Source: CBDDKZ01 sp965230415
GTDB taxonomy: Bacteria; Bacteroidota; Bacteroidia; Cytophagales; JAAEPT01
Length of the DNA stretch: 64,000 nt
NCBI GenBank assembly: GCA_965230415.1
Contig: CBDDKZ010000005.1
Coordinates: 868,001-932,000 of the forward strand
Direction of reading: 5' to 3'
Shown here: piece by piece, positions 24,408-33,070 of the stretch
How positions within the stretch are numbered: position 1 is the stretch's first letter
How the letters are laid out: each line of letters begins with the position of its first letter
Notes under the pieces: generated by a model
What the model saw: the letters and a program-made list of their open reading frames with translations, nothing else
The model's database searches: none
What the model was told of the DNA's origin: nothing
Made by a program: the position numbers and the translations under genes

Positions 24408-27071
24408 TCATAGCTGTGCTAACTGCTGGTGCAGGTCCTGCTTGATGCGGTGGCGTAAGGCTTTGATATTGTCCCAGTAAGCGATCTTATAACGAAAGGT
24501 GTTGCGCATGCCTATATGGGTTTTATAGATGTATTCTAGTTCACTCAACGCATATATATGGCGGTGCATTTGGGTTTTACTCATTCGAAAGGCCAGGCGT
24601 ATTTCACGCTGCTCGAACTCATAGTCCTCACCCTTTTGTAGTACATAGCCTTTTAAGTCTTCATAAAAGCTCCTTAAACTGCCGTCCAGCTCGTCTACCT
24701 TTAAGATGATACTGTCGAACATGATTTCGATAGCCGTTTTCACATCTTCTTTTTCAGTAATTAACTCACCTGTAGGGGTCTTTTGCCGTTGGTATTGATT
24801 TAATAGCGTAATCTGTCTTACAAAGCTTTGGAACAGGTCGTTTAATCTTCTGATCTTATGGGCTTCGGAAGGCAGGTCGATTTTATTGGCGTAAGGATTG
24901 ATCACCTGGTAAGGCTTTAACAAGCGCATACAGCTTTGTAAAAACTTTCGGATAGCAACCTCTTTATTGCGGTCTATTTGTCCTGCTGCCTTATCGTTCT
25001 GGTAGCGGATTATGCGCATGGTTTGTGCTTTGCTTTCATCTACGGCTACCAAAAAGCATCTGCTCATATTGTCTTCATAGATCTCCCCTCTGGTTGTGGC
25101 ACTTAGTGAGGCGATGGGGCCGTACACCGTTTTTACAAAGCCTGTGATTTCTCCTGTCTGCTCATTCTTTCCGCTGGTGCTACTTGATATTTCGCCTTTG
25201 CTTTGCAACTCCCTAAAAGCCAGCTCGGCTTTTTCTTCCAGTCCGTCATAGTCTTCCAGACCAATGAGCTTGTGTTGTAATTCGTAGCTGCCATAGTTAT
25301 ACAAGCTGCTCTCTGTAACTCTGGTCAGACTTACCGTATCTTCATTTGGCATAAAACCCATAATGGTAGCAAGCAGATGCGTTTTTCCGCTACCACTACT
25401 GCCTTGTATCAATGCGTGAAGCGTATCAGGCATTTTATAGGAGGCTGCGATGCAAAACAAAAAAATGCGGCTATTCAGCTCTCCGACCACACCACTTTTT
25501 CCGATCAACTCATTGATTTGCTGAACCAGCTCTGACTTTTTAAGGAAAGCCAGGCATTTCTCCTGCTCACTGGCACTGATTGTCGGTGTTTGTTTTTCAC
25601 TTTGCTTTACTTGTTCTTTTTCATGCAGCTTATGGCGGTATTCATCCAGCAGATCACAAAGTACATTCAGTTCTTCTTCGATGCTTTTAGCCGATAGATG
25701 CAGCTTTTCGGCTACCTGTTTACTCATTCGCTCACTTTGCTTGTATTCATACAAGTCCAGCTTACAACGTAGTTTAAGGCTATAATCACCTTGTCTGTCA
25801 CTGGCCTGGATAACCAAAGATACCTTCATCGCATCGGCTTGTTTGCCTACGCCCCCTTTTACCGCATAACTTGCTGTATCACCTATATATATCAGGTTTA
25901 AAGGATTGTCGGTATTGAGTATTGGCGTGCTGTTATTTGTTGTTGTGGGAGGTGTTTGTTTGATGGCCTCGGCTGGTTTTCTGCTTTCGATTAAGTGTAA
26001 AAGCACTTCTGCGGTTACCTGTCCCGGACTTGATCCGGGATGACTGTCTAGCAAGCTATTGACATCTTCACCTGCTGGCGTATCCACATAACTGACCTTT
26101 AAAGGTTGTAATTGCTCTTTTAGTAATTGCCTGCCTTTATTTCCTGCTTCATCTCCATCAAAAAAGATAATGACCTCTTCCAGTAGTGGCAGTGCTTTAA
26201 GTGCTGCAACCTGCTCACGTACTCCTTCTGTGCCGTAACAAGCCAGTATTTCATAAGATTCGCGTGGGTGTAAGCCTGGCAGATGTGTTTGCAGGGTAGC
26301 TGCATCTATAATACTTTCGGTTAAGATAACTCGGCTGGCTTTGGTGGAAGGATAACCAGGGTAAAGCCCTTGTCTATTGGTTAAATAATAGTGCTGATTG
26401 GTTTTAGTACGGTCTGTTTCTCTAAAATACAGTCCTGCAACCCCATCTTTTTTATTTTTCAAAGGGAAAACCACACAGCCCTTTCCAAAGTACAGGTATT
26501 GATCGCCTCCGCGGTGTTTAAGCAGACCCATTGCCGTATACTGGGCTAATTCATCTTCGCTCTTCCCTGTCCTGAACGAGCCACTATTAAAGCCTGCACG
26601 CACTTTTTTAGGATCTATATAACGTCCTTCCAGGTAAGCAAGTGCTGGTTTGCTTTGGATGATCGCTTTTTCGAAGTAAGTAAACAGTTCGTTTAAGGTG
26701 TTTACCCGTACCTCTTCGCTGATCGTGATTACGGGAACTGCTTCTGTAATGCGTGGTCGTGGTGTTTTGTTTTGGTAGTTGTTTGTTTTTCCTTCTGTAA
26801 GGATTAAAAAGTTGTTTTGTAAGTACTTGATCGCCTCTCCCGTACTAATCTTTTTGTATTTGCTGACCAGGTCGATCACATCCATGCTCCCTTGTTCAGG
26901 GCAGTTGCTGCTAAAGCAGGTACAGATCTGCTTTTCTTCACTGAACTGCATTGACGGCTTTTTATCATCATGGAAAGGACATTTCGCTTTTTTGCCTCTT
27001 TCAATGACGATACCCAGGTGCTCGGCCACATCAAGGATATTCAGACGACTTTTCAGTTCAGCTATTTTCAT
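24408..27071 (-). CDS. CHC2-Toprim primase / AAA ATPase (887 aa), copy 2
   Basis: Identical in protein sequence to 15560-18223: zinc finger 31-57, Toprim ~247-325, Walker A 557-564. Two identical replication proteins in one chromosome region point to a recent duplication. Confidence 0.88.
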   Translation of the reverse strand: MKIAELKSRLNILDVAEHLGIVIERGKKAKCPFHDDKKPSMQFSEEKQICTCFSSNCPEQGSMDVIDLVSKYKKISTGEAIKYLQNNFLILTEGKTNNYQNKTPRPRITEAVPVITISEEVRVNTLNELFTYFEKAIIQSKPALAYLEGRYIDPKKVRAGFNSGSFRTGKSEDELAQYTAMGLLKHRGGDQYLYFGKGCVVFPLKNKKDGVAGLYFRETDRTKTNQHYYLTNRQGLYPGYPSTKASRVILTESIIDAATLQTHLPGLHPRESYEILACYGTEGVREQVAALKALPLLEEVIIFFDGDEAGNKGRQLLKEQLQPLKVSYVDTPAGEDVNSLLDSHPGSSPGQVTAEVLLHLIESRKPAEAIKQTPPTTTNNSTPILNTDNPLNLIYIGDTASYAVKGGVGKQADAMKVSLVIQASDRQGDYSLKLRCKLDLYEYKQSERMSKQVAEKLHLSAKSIEEELNVLCDLLDEYRHKLHEKEQVKQSEKQTPTISASEQEKCLAFLKKSELVQQINELIGKSGVVGELNSRIFLFCIAASYKMPDTLHALIQGSSGSGKTHLLATIMGFMPNEDTVSLTRVTESSLYNYGSYELQHKLIGLEDYDGLEEKAELAFRELQSKGEISSSTSGKNEQTGEITGFVKTVYGPIASLSATTRGEIYEDNMSRCFLVAVDESKAQTMRIIRYQNDKAAGQIDRNKEVAIRKFLQSCMRLLKPYQVINPYANKIDLPSEAHKIRRLNDLFQSFVRQITLLNQYQRQKTPTGELITEKEDVKTAIEIMFDSIILKVDELDGSLRSFYEDLKGYVLQKGEDYEFEQREIRLAFRMSKTQMHRHIYALSELEYIYKTHIGMRNTFRYKIAYWDNIKALRHRIKQDLHQQLAQL

Positions 27072-27315
27072 GGTGCTGCTCGATTAAGGCGACCATTCGA
27101 TTTACCTGCTCCTGTTGTGCGCTCAGTTGATTATGCAGGTTATACAAAGGGGTCAACATTTCTTCATGCTTGACCATTCGCACACCCCCAAGGCGTAAAC
27201 GGTTCTCAATATAGTGTAACAGTAGTAAGGAGTCGCTTTGCAACAGGTATTCTAACTGTAAGGAGCGCAAGCCCTCTATTAAATTGCTGTGCGTTTGTGG
27301 TGTTTTTTGTGGCAT
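27058..27315 (-). CDS. Small helical protein (85 aa), copy 2
   Basis: Identical to 18210-18467; overlaps the primase start by 14 bp. Unknown function. Confidence 0.6.
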   Translation of the reverse strand: MPQKTPQTHSNLIEGLRSLQLEYLLQSDSLLLLHYIENRLRLGGVRMVKHEEMLTPLYNLHNQLSAQQEQVNRMVALIEQHHENS

Positions 27316-27466
27316 GGAAAAAAAGTTTAATTAACCGTATTGGATACAAAGGTATTCTATAAAATCTATAAACAAAAATTTTTCGATTTTTTTATACCCT
27401 TTAAGTATAGTAAATTGAGCTTATAATTAGTTTTTTAATCACTAATTAACCCTATAAAGCACAAAA

Positions 27467-27811
27467 ATGGTTTCATTCGGTAAAAAATTGGCAGAACGCC
27501 GAAAGGCTAAAAATCTCACCCAACAAGATGTCGCCCAACTACTCAGTACAGTACATACAGTAATTGGAAGGTACGAAAGAGATGAAATGAAGCCTACAAT
27601 TGATGTTATTAAAAAACTAGCCAATATTCTGGACACAACCGTTGGCTACTTGCTCGGAGAAACAGAAGACACTAACTTACTCAGAGACCCAGAGATGCTC
27701 AAGCGAATGAATGAGATTAACAACCTCCCGGTGGAAGATAAAAAATGTATTCTTTTTGCCATTGATGCAATGCTTAGGGATTCTAAATCGAGGGCCACGT
27801 ATTCGACCTAA
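27467..27811 (+). CDS. XRE-family regulator, family 1, copy 2
   Basis: Identical to 18619-18963, with the same divergent spacer (27316-27466). Because both copies make the same repressor, the two elements should cross-regulate each other. Confidence 0.9.
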   Translation: MVSFGKKLAERRKAKNLTQQDVAQLLSTVHTVIGRYERDEMKPTIDVIKKLANILDTTVGYLLGETEDTNLLRDPEMLKRMNEINNLPVEDKKCILFAIDAMLRDSKSRATYST

Positions 27812-27844
27812 CACTACATTGATCAAAAACATTTCTATAAACTT

Positions 27845-28309
27845 ATGAAACGAACTTACGAAGAAGAAGCCAACAAACTCGCTCAGGCTATTGATATTGC
27901 TATTGAAGCTTTTCAAAAATATCCTCCTAAAAATTTCCAGCAAGAACACGTAAATCAATTTGTTGACACTTATTTAGATTATAAAAATAAAACCTTAAAC
28001 CCTGAACCCCAATTCAGAAAATTAGCTAGCCTAAAGTACAAAACACAAGATGTTTTCATTTTTTTCCAGGAAAGTTCAGGTGATGCAGTGGATTTCTTTT
28101 GGAAAGAACTCAAAAAAAACAACTTGCCTTTTCAAAGAGAAAACAAACTATTAAAAATTGTTTCTAAAAAGAAAATAAAAAATGATGCAGAATATGACTA
28201 TGTGATAGACACAATAGTTCCATTTGAACAAGAAGGGATAATAACCAAAGAAGATGTTAATACTCTTAATCAATTAATATCTGATTTCGAAAATAAAGGC
28301 AAAAAGTAA
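27845..28309 (+). CDS. Putative immunity protein (154 aa), copy 2
   Basis: Identical to 18997-19461; converges on tip B copy 2, whose stop lies 23 bp away. It is cytosolic with no signal peptide. The immunity role is inferred from position. Confidence 0.55.
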   Translation: MKRTYEEEANKLAQAIDIAIEAFQKYPPKNFQQEHVNQFVDTYLDYKNKTLNPEPQFRKLASLKYKTQDVFIFFQESSGDAVDFFWKELKKNNLPFQRENKLLKIVSKKKIKNDAEYDYVIDTIVPFEQEGIITKEDVNTLNQLISDFENKGKK

Positions 28310-28332
28310 TTCACTCTTTGCCTTTTCATTTT

Positions 28333-29379
28333 TTAATGCCTTAATAATCTCTTAGCGGCATCTAAATATTTCTGTATATTATCATTTCTAGGACTTATAC
28401 CATTTCTATCATTTCCTGATATCCCCATTTTCCTGTACATTTCTATTTGTAGTTGTTCACTCCCCCTAATTGCATGATAAGATGGATCAGCAATTCGAGT
28501 ACCATAACCTCCTGGCAGTGTTGCTGGTAATGAAGTAGATAATGTTGCTGTACCAAAACCTTGCCCAGTCATATGGTGGTTATAGTCACGTCTTGTAACT
28601 ACTTGTTGAGGAGTTGCCGCATAGCCACTTGATCGCCCCACATACACCTCTCCGGTCGTAGCATTAGTTTTGGTATAAGTTACATACCAAAATGGATTAG
28701 AAGTTTCTGTAGTTGTAGTAACAGGAGTTGTAACCGGAACTGAAACAGGCACTGTCATTGTAGAAGCTGGCGCAAATACGTCATACAAGAAAAAACCTGT
28801 AATAGCAAGTCCTCCAATAATCTCTCCCGCAGGTATGGGGCCATCAGCTATACTTGCACCTGCTGCAAAGGTTAGTACCGGAGCATAAGATCGTTGAATT
28901 ACCTGCTCTTGGTACTGTGTCTCATAAGTAGTCTCGTAAGTAGTACTTGAAGTTTTTGTATAAGTTTGCTCAAAACTAGAGGGAATGTCTGTATTAGCTA
29001 TAATATTCTGTCCAACTTGAAGATTTGTTGGGTCAACACCAGGATTAAGATCTTCAAGGGTACCATGATCTAAACCCCACTCATTTTCTAAATCCCAAAA
29101 AGTATCTCCTCCCTCAATATCATAAGTTCCATCCGGACAATCCGGACAATCACCGTCAATATCATTAAGAAAAACAGGATTATTCCTAAAAGTTGCATAT
29201 GGGCTCTCCCAATCTACTTTAATAGGGTCCACATTCCACCTTCTACCAAGTCGGCTATCATACTGCCAATACATGGCGGTATAGCTGTTTCCTTGCCCAG
29301 CGATTTCATCGTCTTTTTCTTGACCGTTGAAGCCATATCGGTAACTTTCAGAGCTGTATGATCTATTCGGCATAATCAT
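28333..29379 (-). CDS. RHS tip B, copy 2: LysM plus GIY-YIG-like nuclease, joined to a YYPFG start
   Basis: Identical to copy 1 from RYGFNG onward, but upstream it keeps the RHS form YYPFGMIMPNRSYSSESYRYGFNG. The frame is open back to the 18-bp site CCAAACGGGTAGTACTCA (29381-29398), where element E2 begins. If E1 and E2 were removed at that site, this tip would be in frame with the giant RHS gene. It therefore looks like the tip that the RHS gene carried before E1/E2 arrived. The annotated Met is internal; the tip is probably silent now. Confidence 0.7.
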   Translation of the reverse strand: MIMPNRSYSSESYRYGFNGQEKDDEIAGQGNSYTAMYWQYDSRLGRRWNVDPIKVDWESPYATFRNNPVFLNDIDGDCPDCPDGTYDIEGGDTFWDLENEWGLDHGTLEDLNPGVDPTNLQVGQNIIANTDIPSSFEQTYTKTSSTTYETTYETQYQEQVIQRSYAPVLTFAAGASIADGPIPAGEIIGGLAITGFFLYDVFAPASTMTVPVSVPVTTPVTTTTETSNPFWYVTYTKTNATTGEVYVGRSSGYAATPQQVVTRRDYNHHMTGQGFGTATLSTSLPATLPGGYGTRIADPSYHAIRGSEQLQIEMYRKMGISGNDRNGISPRNDNIQKYLDAAKRLLRH

Positions 29380-29398
29380 GCCAAACGGGTAGTACTCA

Positions 29399-29989
29399 AT
29401 GCACCTTTTTTACTGTCTATTTTGCTCCTAGCCCTACTTCGCTTTCAACTTTTTCGCTAACCCCTTCTACACAGTCAATACTTTTTTGTCAGACTCGTTT
29501 GCCCGATCATTTACAATATAGCATTCCGTTTCATATCATGCCAGTTACCTGTCTGATTTTTCGGTGAGTCATTGAGCAAGAAAGCAGCCCCTTCATGTCC
29601 GTTTTAACATAATGTGATCCTATAAAACTCCTCGATTTTAGCCGTTTAATGCCACTGCGGGTTAATTATAGGCACATTATGTAAAATAAGTGCTCCCTGC
29701 GGTCCGCCCCTTATGCACTCCCATTCCAGGGCTGCTTTCTTTTCGGGTTTAGTGGCGGTAGTGGGTTAAACCCGGTTAAGATCAAAAGCTTTGGATTGCG
29801 GGATGATTTGTGCGGATTTTGAGCTTAAACGGGGACTCAGGGTTGAAGGGATGAAGTCCCTTGGGCATGGGCGTCGGGGTATTTATTTCCTGTTTCTTTT
29901 CCTAATGTCCTCCGGACGGGTTCCTATGCCCCTTCCGATAGTTACCAATGCGGAATGAAAAAGCGCCTGCGGCTAAAACGGCGAAGGAT
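29399..29989. other. Non-coding end region of E2, proximal part
   Basis: No supported gene. It holds the type B inverted-repeat site (29605-29683). Next is a segment like the end of E4 (CACTCCCATTCCAGGGCTG). Then comes AAACCCGGTTAAGATCAAAAG pairing with GAGCTTAAACGGGG (about 29767-29840). Last is GGTTGAAGGGATGAAGTCCC, as in E3. A motif (CGGACGGGTTCCTATGCCCC) near 29910 recurs in altered form near 30430. Confidence 0.6.
29605..29683. repeat. Paired inverted-repeat site, type B (copy B2)
   Basis: Left arm TAACATAATGTGATCCTATAA and right arm TTATAGGCACATTATGTA. Compared with B1, a T-A pair in the inner box has become C-G (TCTTATAA to TCCTATAA, with the partner changed), a compensatory change. 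The 2-base bulge (AT) is kept. Confidence 0.75.
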
Positions 29990-30465
29990 CTGCGCGTACG
30001 GCCTATGCTCGCCGCCTAGCGAGTGTCGACACGGGGGCTAGACTGACAGTGTTGAGGTACGAGACACGGAGGGCTAGCTCTGTTGCAAACACAAAGCTGG
30101 CCTTGCTGCCGCAGGCAAACAATCAGTCCAGCTGCAGCCCGGGGCGACTAGCAGGCGAGCAAAATTACTGGCAGTGAGTGGCGGTGGACGGTGGAGGCAC
30201 GGAACCGGTCGCAGACACAGGAACTGACGTGAGGAACGAATATAGCGTGTGAAAGGAGCTACTAAAACAAGGCCGACGAAGGAGCTTGTATAGCCTTGTT
30301 TTTGTGGCGACTGCAACAAAGCGGTATGAGCGACGAACGCCGCTTTTCGTGCGGGAGCGGAGTTTTACGAAGCGTGCGCGATGGCTTACGTGAGTGGGAT
30401 TCAGAGACGGATTTTCTTGTTTTACCGATGTCTTCCAGACGGGTTCCGATGCCCTTTCCGATAGA
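29990..30465. ncRNA. G+C-rich structured non-coding segment, candidate RNA
   Basis: Clearly richer in G+C than its surroundings and without a credible gene. It contains strong stems: AAAACAAGGC (about 30264-30273) with GCCTTGTTTT (about 30293-30302), then AAAGCGG (30316-30322) with CCGCTTT (30339-30345), and several GC-rich helices at 30000-30200. It lies just downstream of the DUF5615 toxin gene and repeats exactly at 38061-38536. A structured RNA of a few hundred nucleotides is possible; strand and function are unknown. Confidence 0.4.
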
Positions 30466-30804
30466 TTATTTATTAATGACTATAAGACCTGGATTTACTC
30501 CTTTTGATAATTGATCTTCCAGATTAGGTAAGTATTCTAATAACGTTGGATAACGATTATCAGGAGCATCTAATACCAACAAAGCCACTCCATATTTTTC
30601 TAGGTTTTGCTGATGACTCATGTTTTTGTCTGAACTAATCAAAATACTTAGTGATTGCCCATTCATTGCAGATAGTAACTCTCCGTTTTTCTTTCCACTC
30701 CAACCCATATCTACAACAGTTAAAACTTCATATTCATCACTAAAACGATATTTCAACTTTCTAGGAAGATTTTCGTCAAGCAGCAACTTCGTTCGATCCT
30801 TCAT
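30466..30804 (-). CDS. DUF5615-type PIN-like toxin (112 aa)
   Basis: Starts LLLDENLPRKLKYRF with an early Asp-Glu, then VDMGWSGKKNGELL and LISSDKNMSHQQNL, the acidic positions of PIN-like DUF5615 proteins. These are ribonuclease-like toxins normally paired with a DUF433 antitoxin, as here. The start overlaps the antitoxin gene by 29 bp. The pair would stabilise the element in its host (addiction). Confidence 0.85.
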   Translation of the reverse strand: MKDRTKLLLDENLPRKLKYRFSDEYEVLTVVDMGWSGKKNGELLSAMNGQSLSILISSDKNMSHQQNLEKYGVALLVLDAPDNRYPTLLEYLPNLEDQLSKGVNPGLIVINK

Positions 30805-31021
30805 TATGTTCTATTAAATAAGCAGCAAGACTTAATACACGCAAAGCTATTTCTTTCTCCACTGACGGAAAGTTCTCTAAAAATTCATACAAGCTGTCTC
30901 CTGCCTTTAAATAATCAAATAGATTTTTTACTGGCACTCGTGTATTTTTAAAAACAGGTGTGCCTCCCAAAATTTCTGGTGAGACAATAATATATTTGCT
31001 TATTTCTTGTTGTGGCTGCAT
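30776..31021 (-). CDS. DUF433 antitoxin (81 aa)
   Basis: YIIVSPEILGGTPVFKNTRV, then PVKNLFDYLKAGDSLYEFLE is a standard DUF433 pattern, a small winged-helix-like DNA-binding antitoxin. It overlaps the PIN-like toxin gene downstream and lies ~60 bp after the stop of recombinase 2. A poly-A run upstream of the start may affect expression. Confidence 0.88.
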   Translation of the reverse strand: MQPQQEISKYIIVSPEILGGTPVFKNTRVPVKNLFDYLKAGDSLYEFLENFPSVEKEIALRVLSLAAYLIEHNEGSNEVAA

Positions 31022-31082
31022 TTTTTTTTTTTGCTTTTGGCCTTATGTAAAGTTAACGATTTTTTCCCGCTTTTTGGTTCAT

Positions 31083-31994
31083 TCACCCCATCGGATGATA
31101 CTTACTCACTTCCTCTTGTAAATCATCTAAGTCGTTAATTAAGTAAGCTTCTGTGCTGCTTACATACTTGTGTCCGGCCATGTATTGCACTTCTCGTAGG
31201 TTGTAGTTTTTGAGCCAATAAGTGATCACACTCGCTCTGAGCTGACGAATGCTTGTTACTTTGGGGTTGATTCGTTTTAGTTGTTTAAGCAGACATTGAA
31301 GTACATTGTACAACTTTTCACCTTTGCCGGTACTGATCAATAATTGTTCGCTTTGTTTGCCAGTCTCTTGAAGCAATGTAGATCGAGTAACCTGTTGATA
31401 TTCCATCAGGTCCAGGACTTGATCGGCTTGTAGTCTTAATGTTCTTGCATTGCTTTTTCTACTTCCTGGGATGTGGATTTTTCCTTCTCGTAATTGGAGG
31501 TCTGCTGTTTGTAAATTAGTCAAGGCCGCTGTATCTAAACCCTGATAAACGATTAACCCGATAATCACTTTGTTGCGTTGGCTGCTTAGTTGCTGATTCT
31601 TAAACCAATGATAATTGTTGTTGGGGTGGTCGTTTTCATAGACTTCATAGTCATGAAAGAGGACTTCTAATTCCTGTTTACTTAAGATTTCATGTAATTC
31701 CTGACGTTGGATGCCTTGGATTTTGATTTGATTTACTGGATTGTTTGTTCGTTTTCCTTCGGCTTTCAGGTAGTCAAAGTAGTGACTGATTTTTGTTAGA
31801 TACAGCTCGATGGTCTTCTGCTTCACCTTGCCTTTTAGACTTTGTACATAAGCCATTAAATCGTTGTAAGTGCATGTTTCTATGACTATTCCTTCGTTTT
31901 TCAGCCATTTTTCTAGTTGGGCTATGCTGTACAGGTTACCCTTGATCGTCTTTGTTGTGTGGCCCTTTTGTTTTAAGTAGCTTTTATAATTCAT
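31083..31994 (-). CDS. Degenerate tyrosine recombinase (recombinase 2, family 2; 303 aa)
   Basis: Core-binding domain ~1-100, then a catalytic-type domain in which the first Arg motif reads YQGLDTAALTNL (Arg to Asp). The H-x-x-R box is RQLRAS (Arg kept, His lost), while MAGHKYVSSTEAYL keeps His and Tyr. It overlaps recombinase 1 by 11 bp. It shows the same pattern of loss as the family-1 partner with low sequence identity, so it is an old, conserved non-standard subunit. Confidence 0.85.
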   Translation of the reverse strand: MNYKSYLKQKGHTTKTIKGNLYSIAQLEKWLKNEGIVIETCTYNDLMAYVQSLKGKVKQKTIELYLTKISHYFDYLKAEGKRTNNPVNQIKIQGIQRQELHEILSKQELEVLFHDYEVYENDHPNNNYHWFKNQQLSSQRNKVIIGLIVYQGLDTAALTNLQTADLQLREGKIHIPGSRKSNARTLRLQADQVLDLMEYQQVTRSTLLQETGKQSEQLLISTGKGEKLYNVLQCLLKQLKRINPKVTSIRQLRASVITYWLKNYNLREVQYMAGHKYVSSTEAYLINDLDDLQEEVSKYHPMG

Positions 31995-32904
31995 TTCCGG
32001 CTATGTGCGTATATTGTTGCGTACTCTCCAGGCTACTATGACCTAAGAATCGGGCGATATTTTCTAAACTCATGCCATTTTGTAATAAATGTGTGGCCAC
32101 ACTATGCCTAAGCAGGTGTAAGTGTACTTTTTTATCGATTTTACTATGTTGGGCTAATAGCTCTACCCTTCTGGCCAGGCTTTGTCCTTGCATCCTATTT
32201 CCGTTCAGGCCAATAAAAAAGGCTTGTTCTTTGTTGTTTTGTACTAATTGTGGCCTTGTATCATAGAGGTAATCTTGTAAATAAGTGCTACTGGTTTTGT
32301 TAAAAGGTACCAGCCGCCCTTTGTTACCTTTGCCTTTCCTTACCTTGAGCACTTGTCGATCAAAGTTTAGGTCGCTGATATCCAGTCTTTGTCCCTCACT
32401 CCTTCTTAAACCACAGCTGTAAAATATGGTCAGTATCGCTTGGTCTCGGCTGTTAATTAATGACAGCCGTTCGCTTTGGTGTTGGGTTTTTGCCGTTTCA
32501 AACAGGGTCTTGATTTCGGCTTGGGTGAGGTAGTTAATTTTGTTTGCTGAGGGGATTTCTCGTTTTAGCTCGAGGTCGTCGATTACCTGGCTTTTACTTT
32601 TCTGCAGGTACTCACTAAACTTTAAAATGGCTTGCTGGTGTTTATTGAGGTAACTGTTGCTCAAAGCCCCTCCCTTTCGTTGGTGTTTGCGGTTTTTCAG
32701 GTGATGGTAGTAATTATTGATTTGATCACTGCTTAACTCTTTTATTTCTTTATACCCTTGCTTTTCCTGCCAGTGCAGTAATTCATGCACATGTACCGGA
32801 AGACTGTTTACCGTGCTCATCGCATAACCCTGTATGTCCAGCCACTCTTTAAAACCAGCTTCTAAATAGCGGTAGTGTGCGGTTTGGATACCTAGTTGTT
32901 TCAT
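31984..32904 (-). CDS. Tyrosine recombinase/integrase (recombinase 1, family 2; 306 aa)
   Basis: Full catalytic set: FYSCGLRRSEGQRL, GKGNKGRLV, LHLLRHSVATHLL, LGHSSLESTQQYTH. N-terminal core-binding domain ~1-110. This enzyme would act at the 18-bp YYPFG site or at the inverted-repeat site of the element; the sequence alone does not tell which. Confidence 0.92.
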   Translation of the reverse strand: MKQLGIQTAHYRYLEAGFKEWLDIQGYAMSTVNSLPVHVHELLHWQEKQGYKEIKELSSDQINNYYHHLKNRKHQRKGGALSNSYLNKHQQAILKFSEYLQKSKSQVIDDLELKREIPSANKINYLTQAEIKTLFETAKTQHQSERLSLINSRDQAILTIFYSCGLRRSEGQRLDISDLNFDRQVLKVRKGKGNKGRLVPFNKTSSTYLQDYLYDTRPQLVQNNKEQAFFIGLNGNRMQGQSLARRVELLAQHSKIDKKVHLHLLRHSVATHLLQNGMSLENIARFLGHSSLESTQQYTHIAGNEL

Positions 32905-33070
32905 TAGACCTTTTTTCTCTCTTCCTCTTGCTCAACACTCACACTCAATACTGCTTTAGTAGCCGCTTGCCCCCTTGTTATTCTTGTTATACTGTTATAC
33001 CTAGACCTTTCTTGCTGTCTTTCTGCTATTTACGTTTTTCAGCAACTTGTTATACTTATGTTATTCTATG
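32905..33070. promoter_or_regulatory. Iteron-like spacer between recombinase 1 and primase (family 2)
   Basis: Six direct copies of GTTATWC start at about 32977, 32986, 32994, 33049, 33060 and 33070, in two clusters with 8-11 bp steps. A candidate origin for the primase/AAA protein or arm sites of the recombinase; equivalent in position to the GGAAC iterons of family 1. Confidence 0.55.

Larger units (their letters stand above)
22554..29340. mobile_element. Element E3 core, copy 2 of the 6787-bp duplication
   Basis: Gene products are identical to 13706-20492. The full element E3 runs from tip B (about 29380) to site C (about 20685), ~8.7 kb. Its cargo differs from E4: intact radC and the SH3 protein in place of the nuclease, coiled-coil and KTSC genes. 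Confidence 0.85.

Noticed and set aside
29990..30465. Retron, group II intron or RNA-guided nuclease RNA
   Set aside because: No reverse transcriptase, IscB, TnpB or Cas-like gene lies in the window, and no catalytic intron core was recognised.
30074..30514. Short frames on both strands in the G+C-rich segment (81 and 72 codons)
   Set aside because: Low-complexity products rich in Arg/Cys/Pro, no start signals, and overlap with strong stem-loops; non-coding is more likely.
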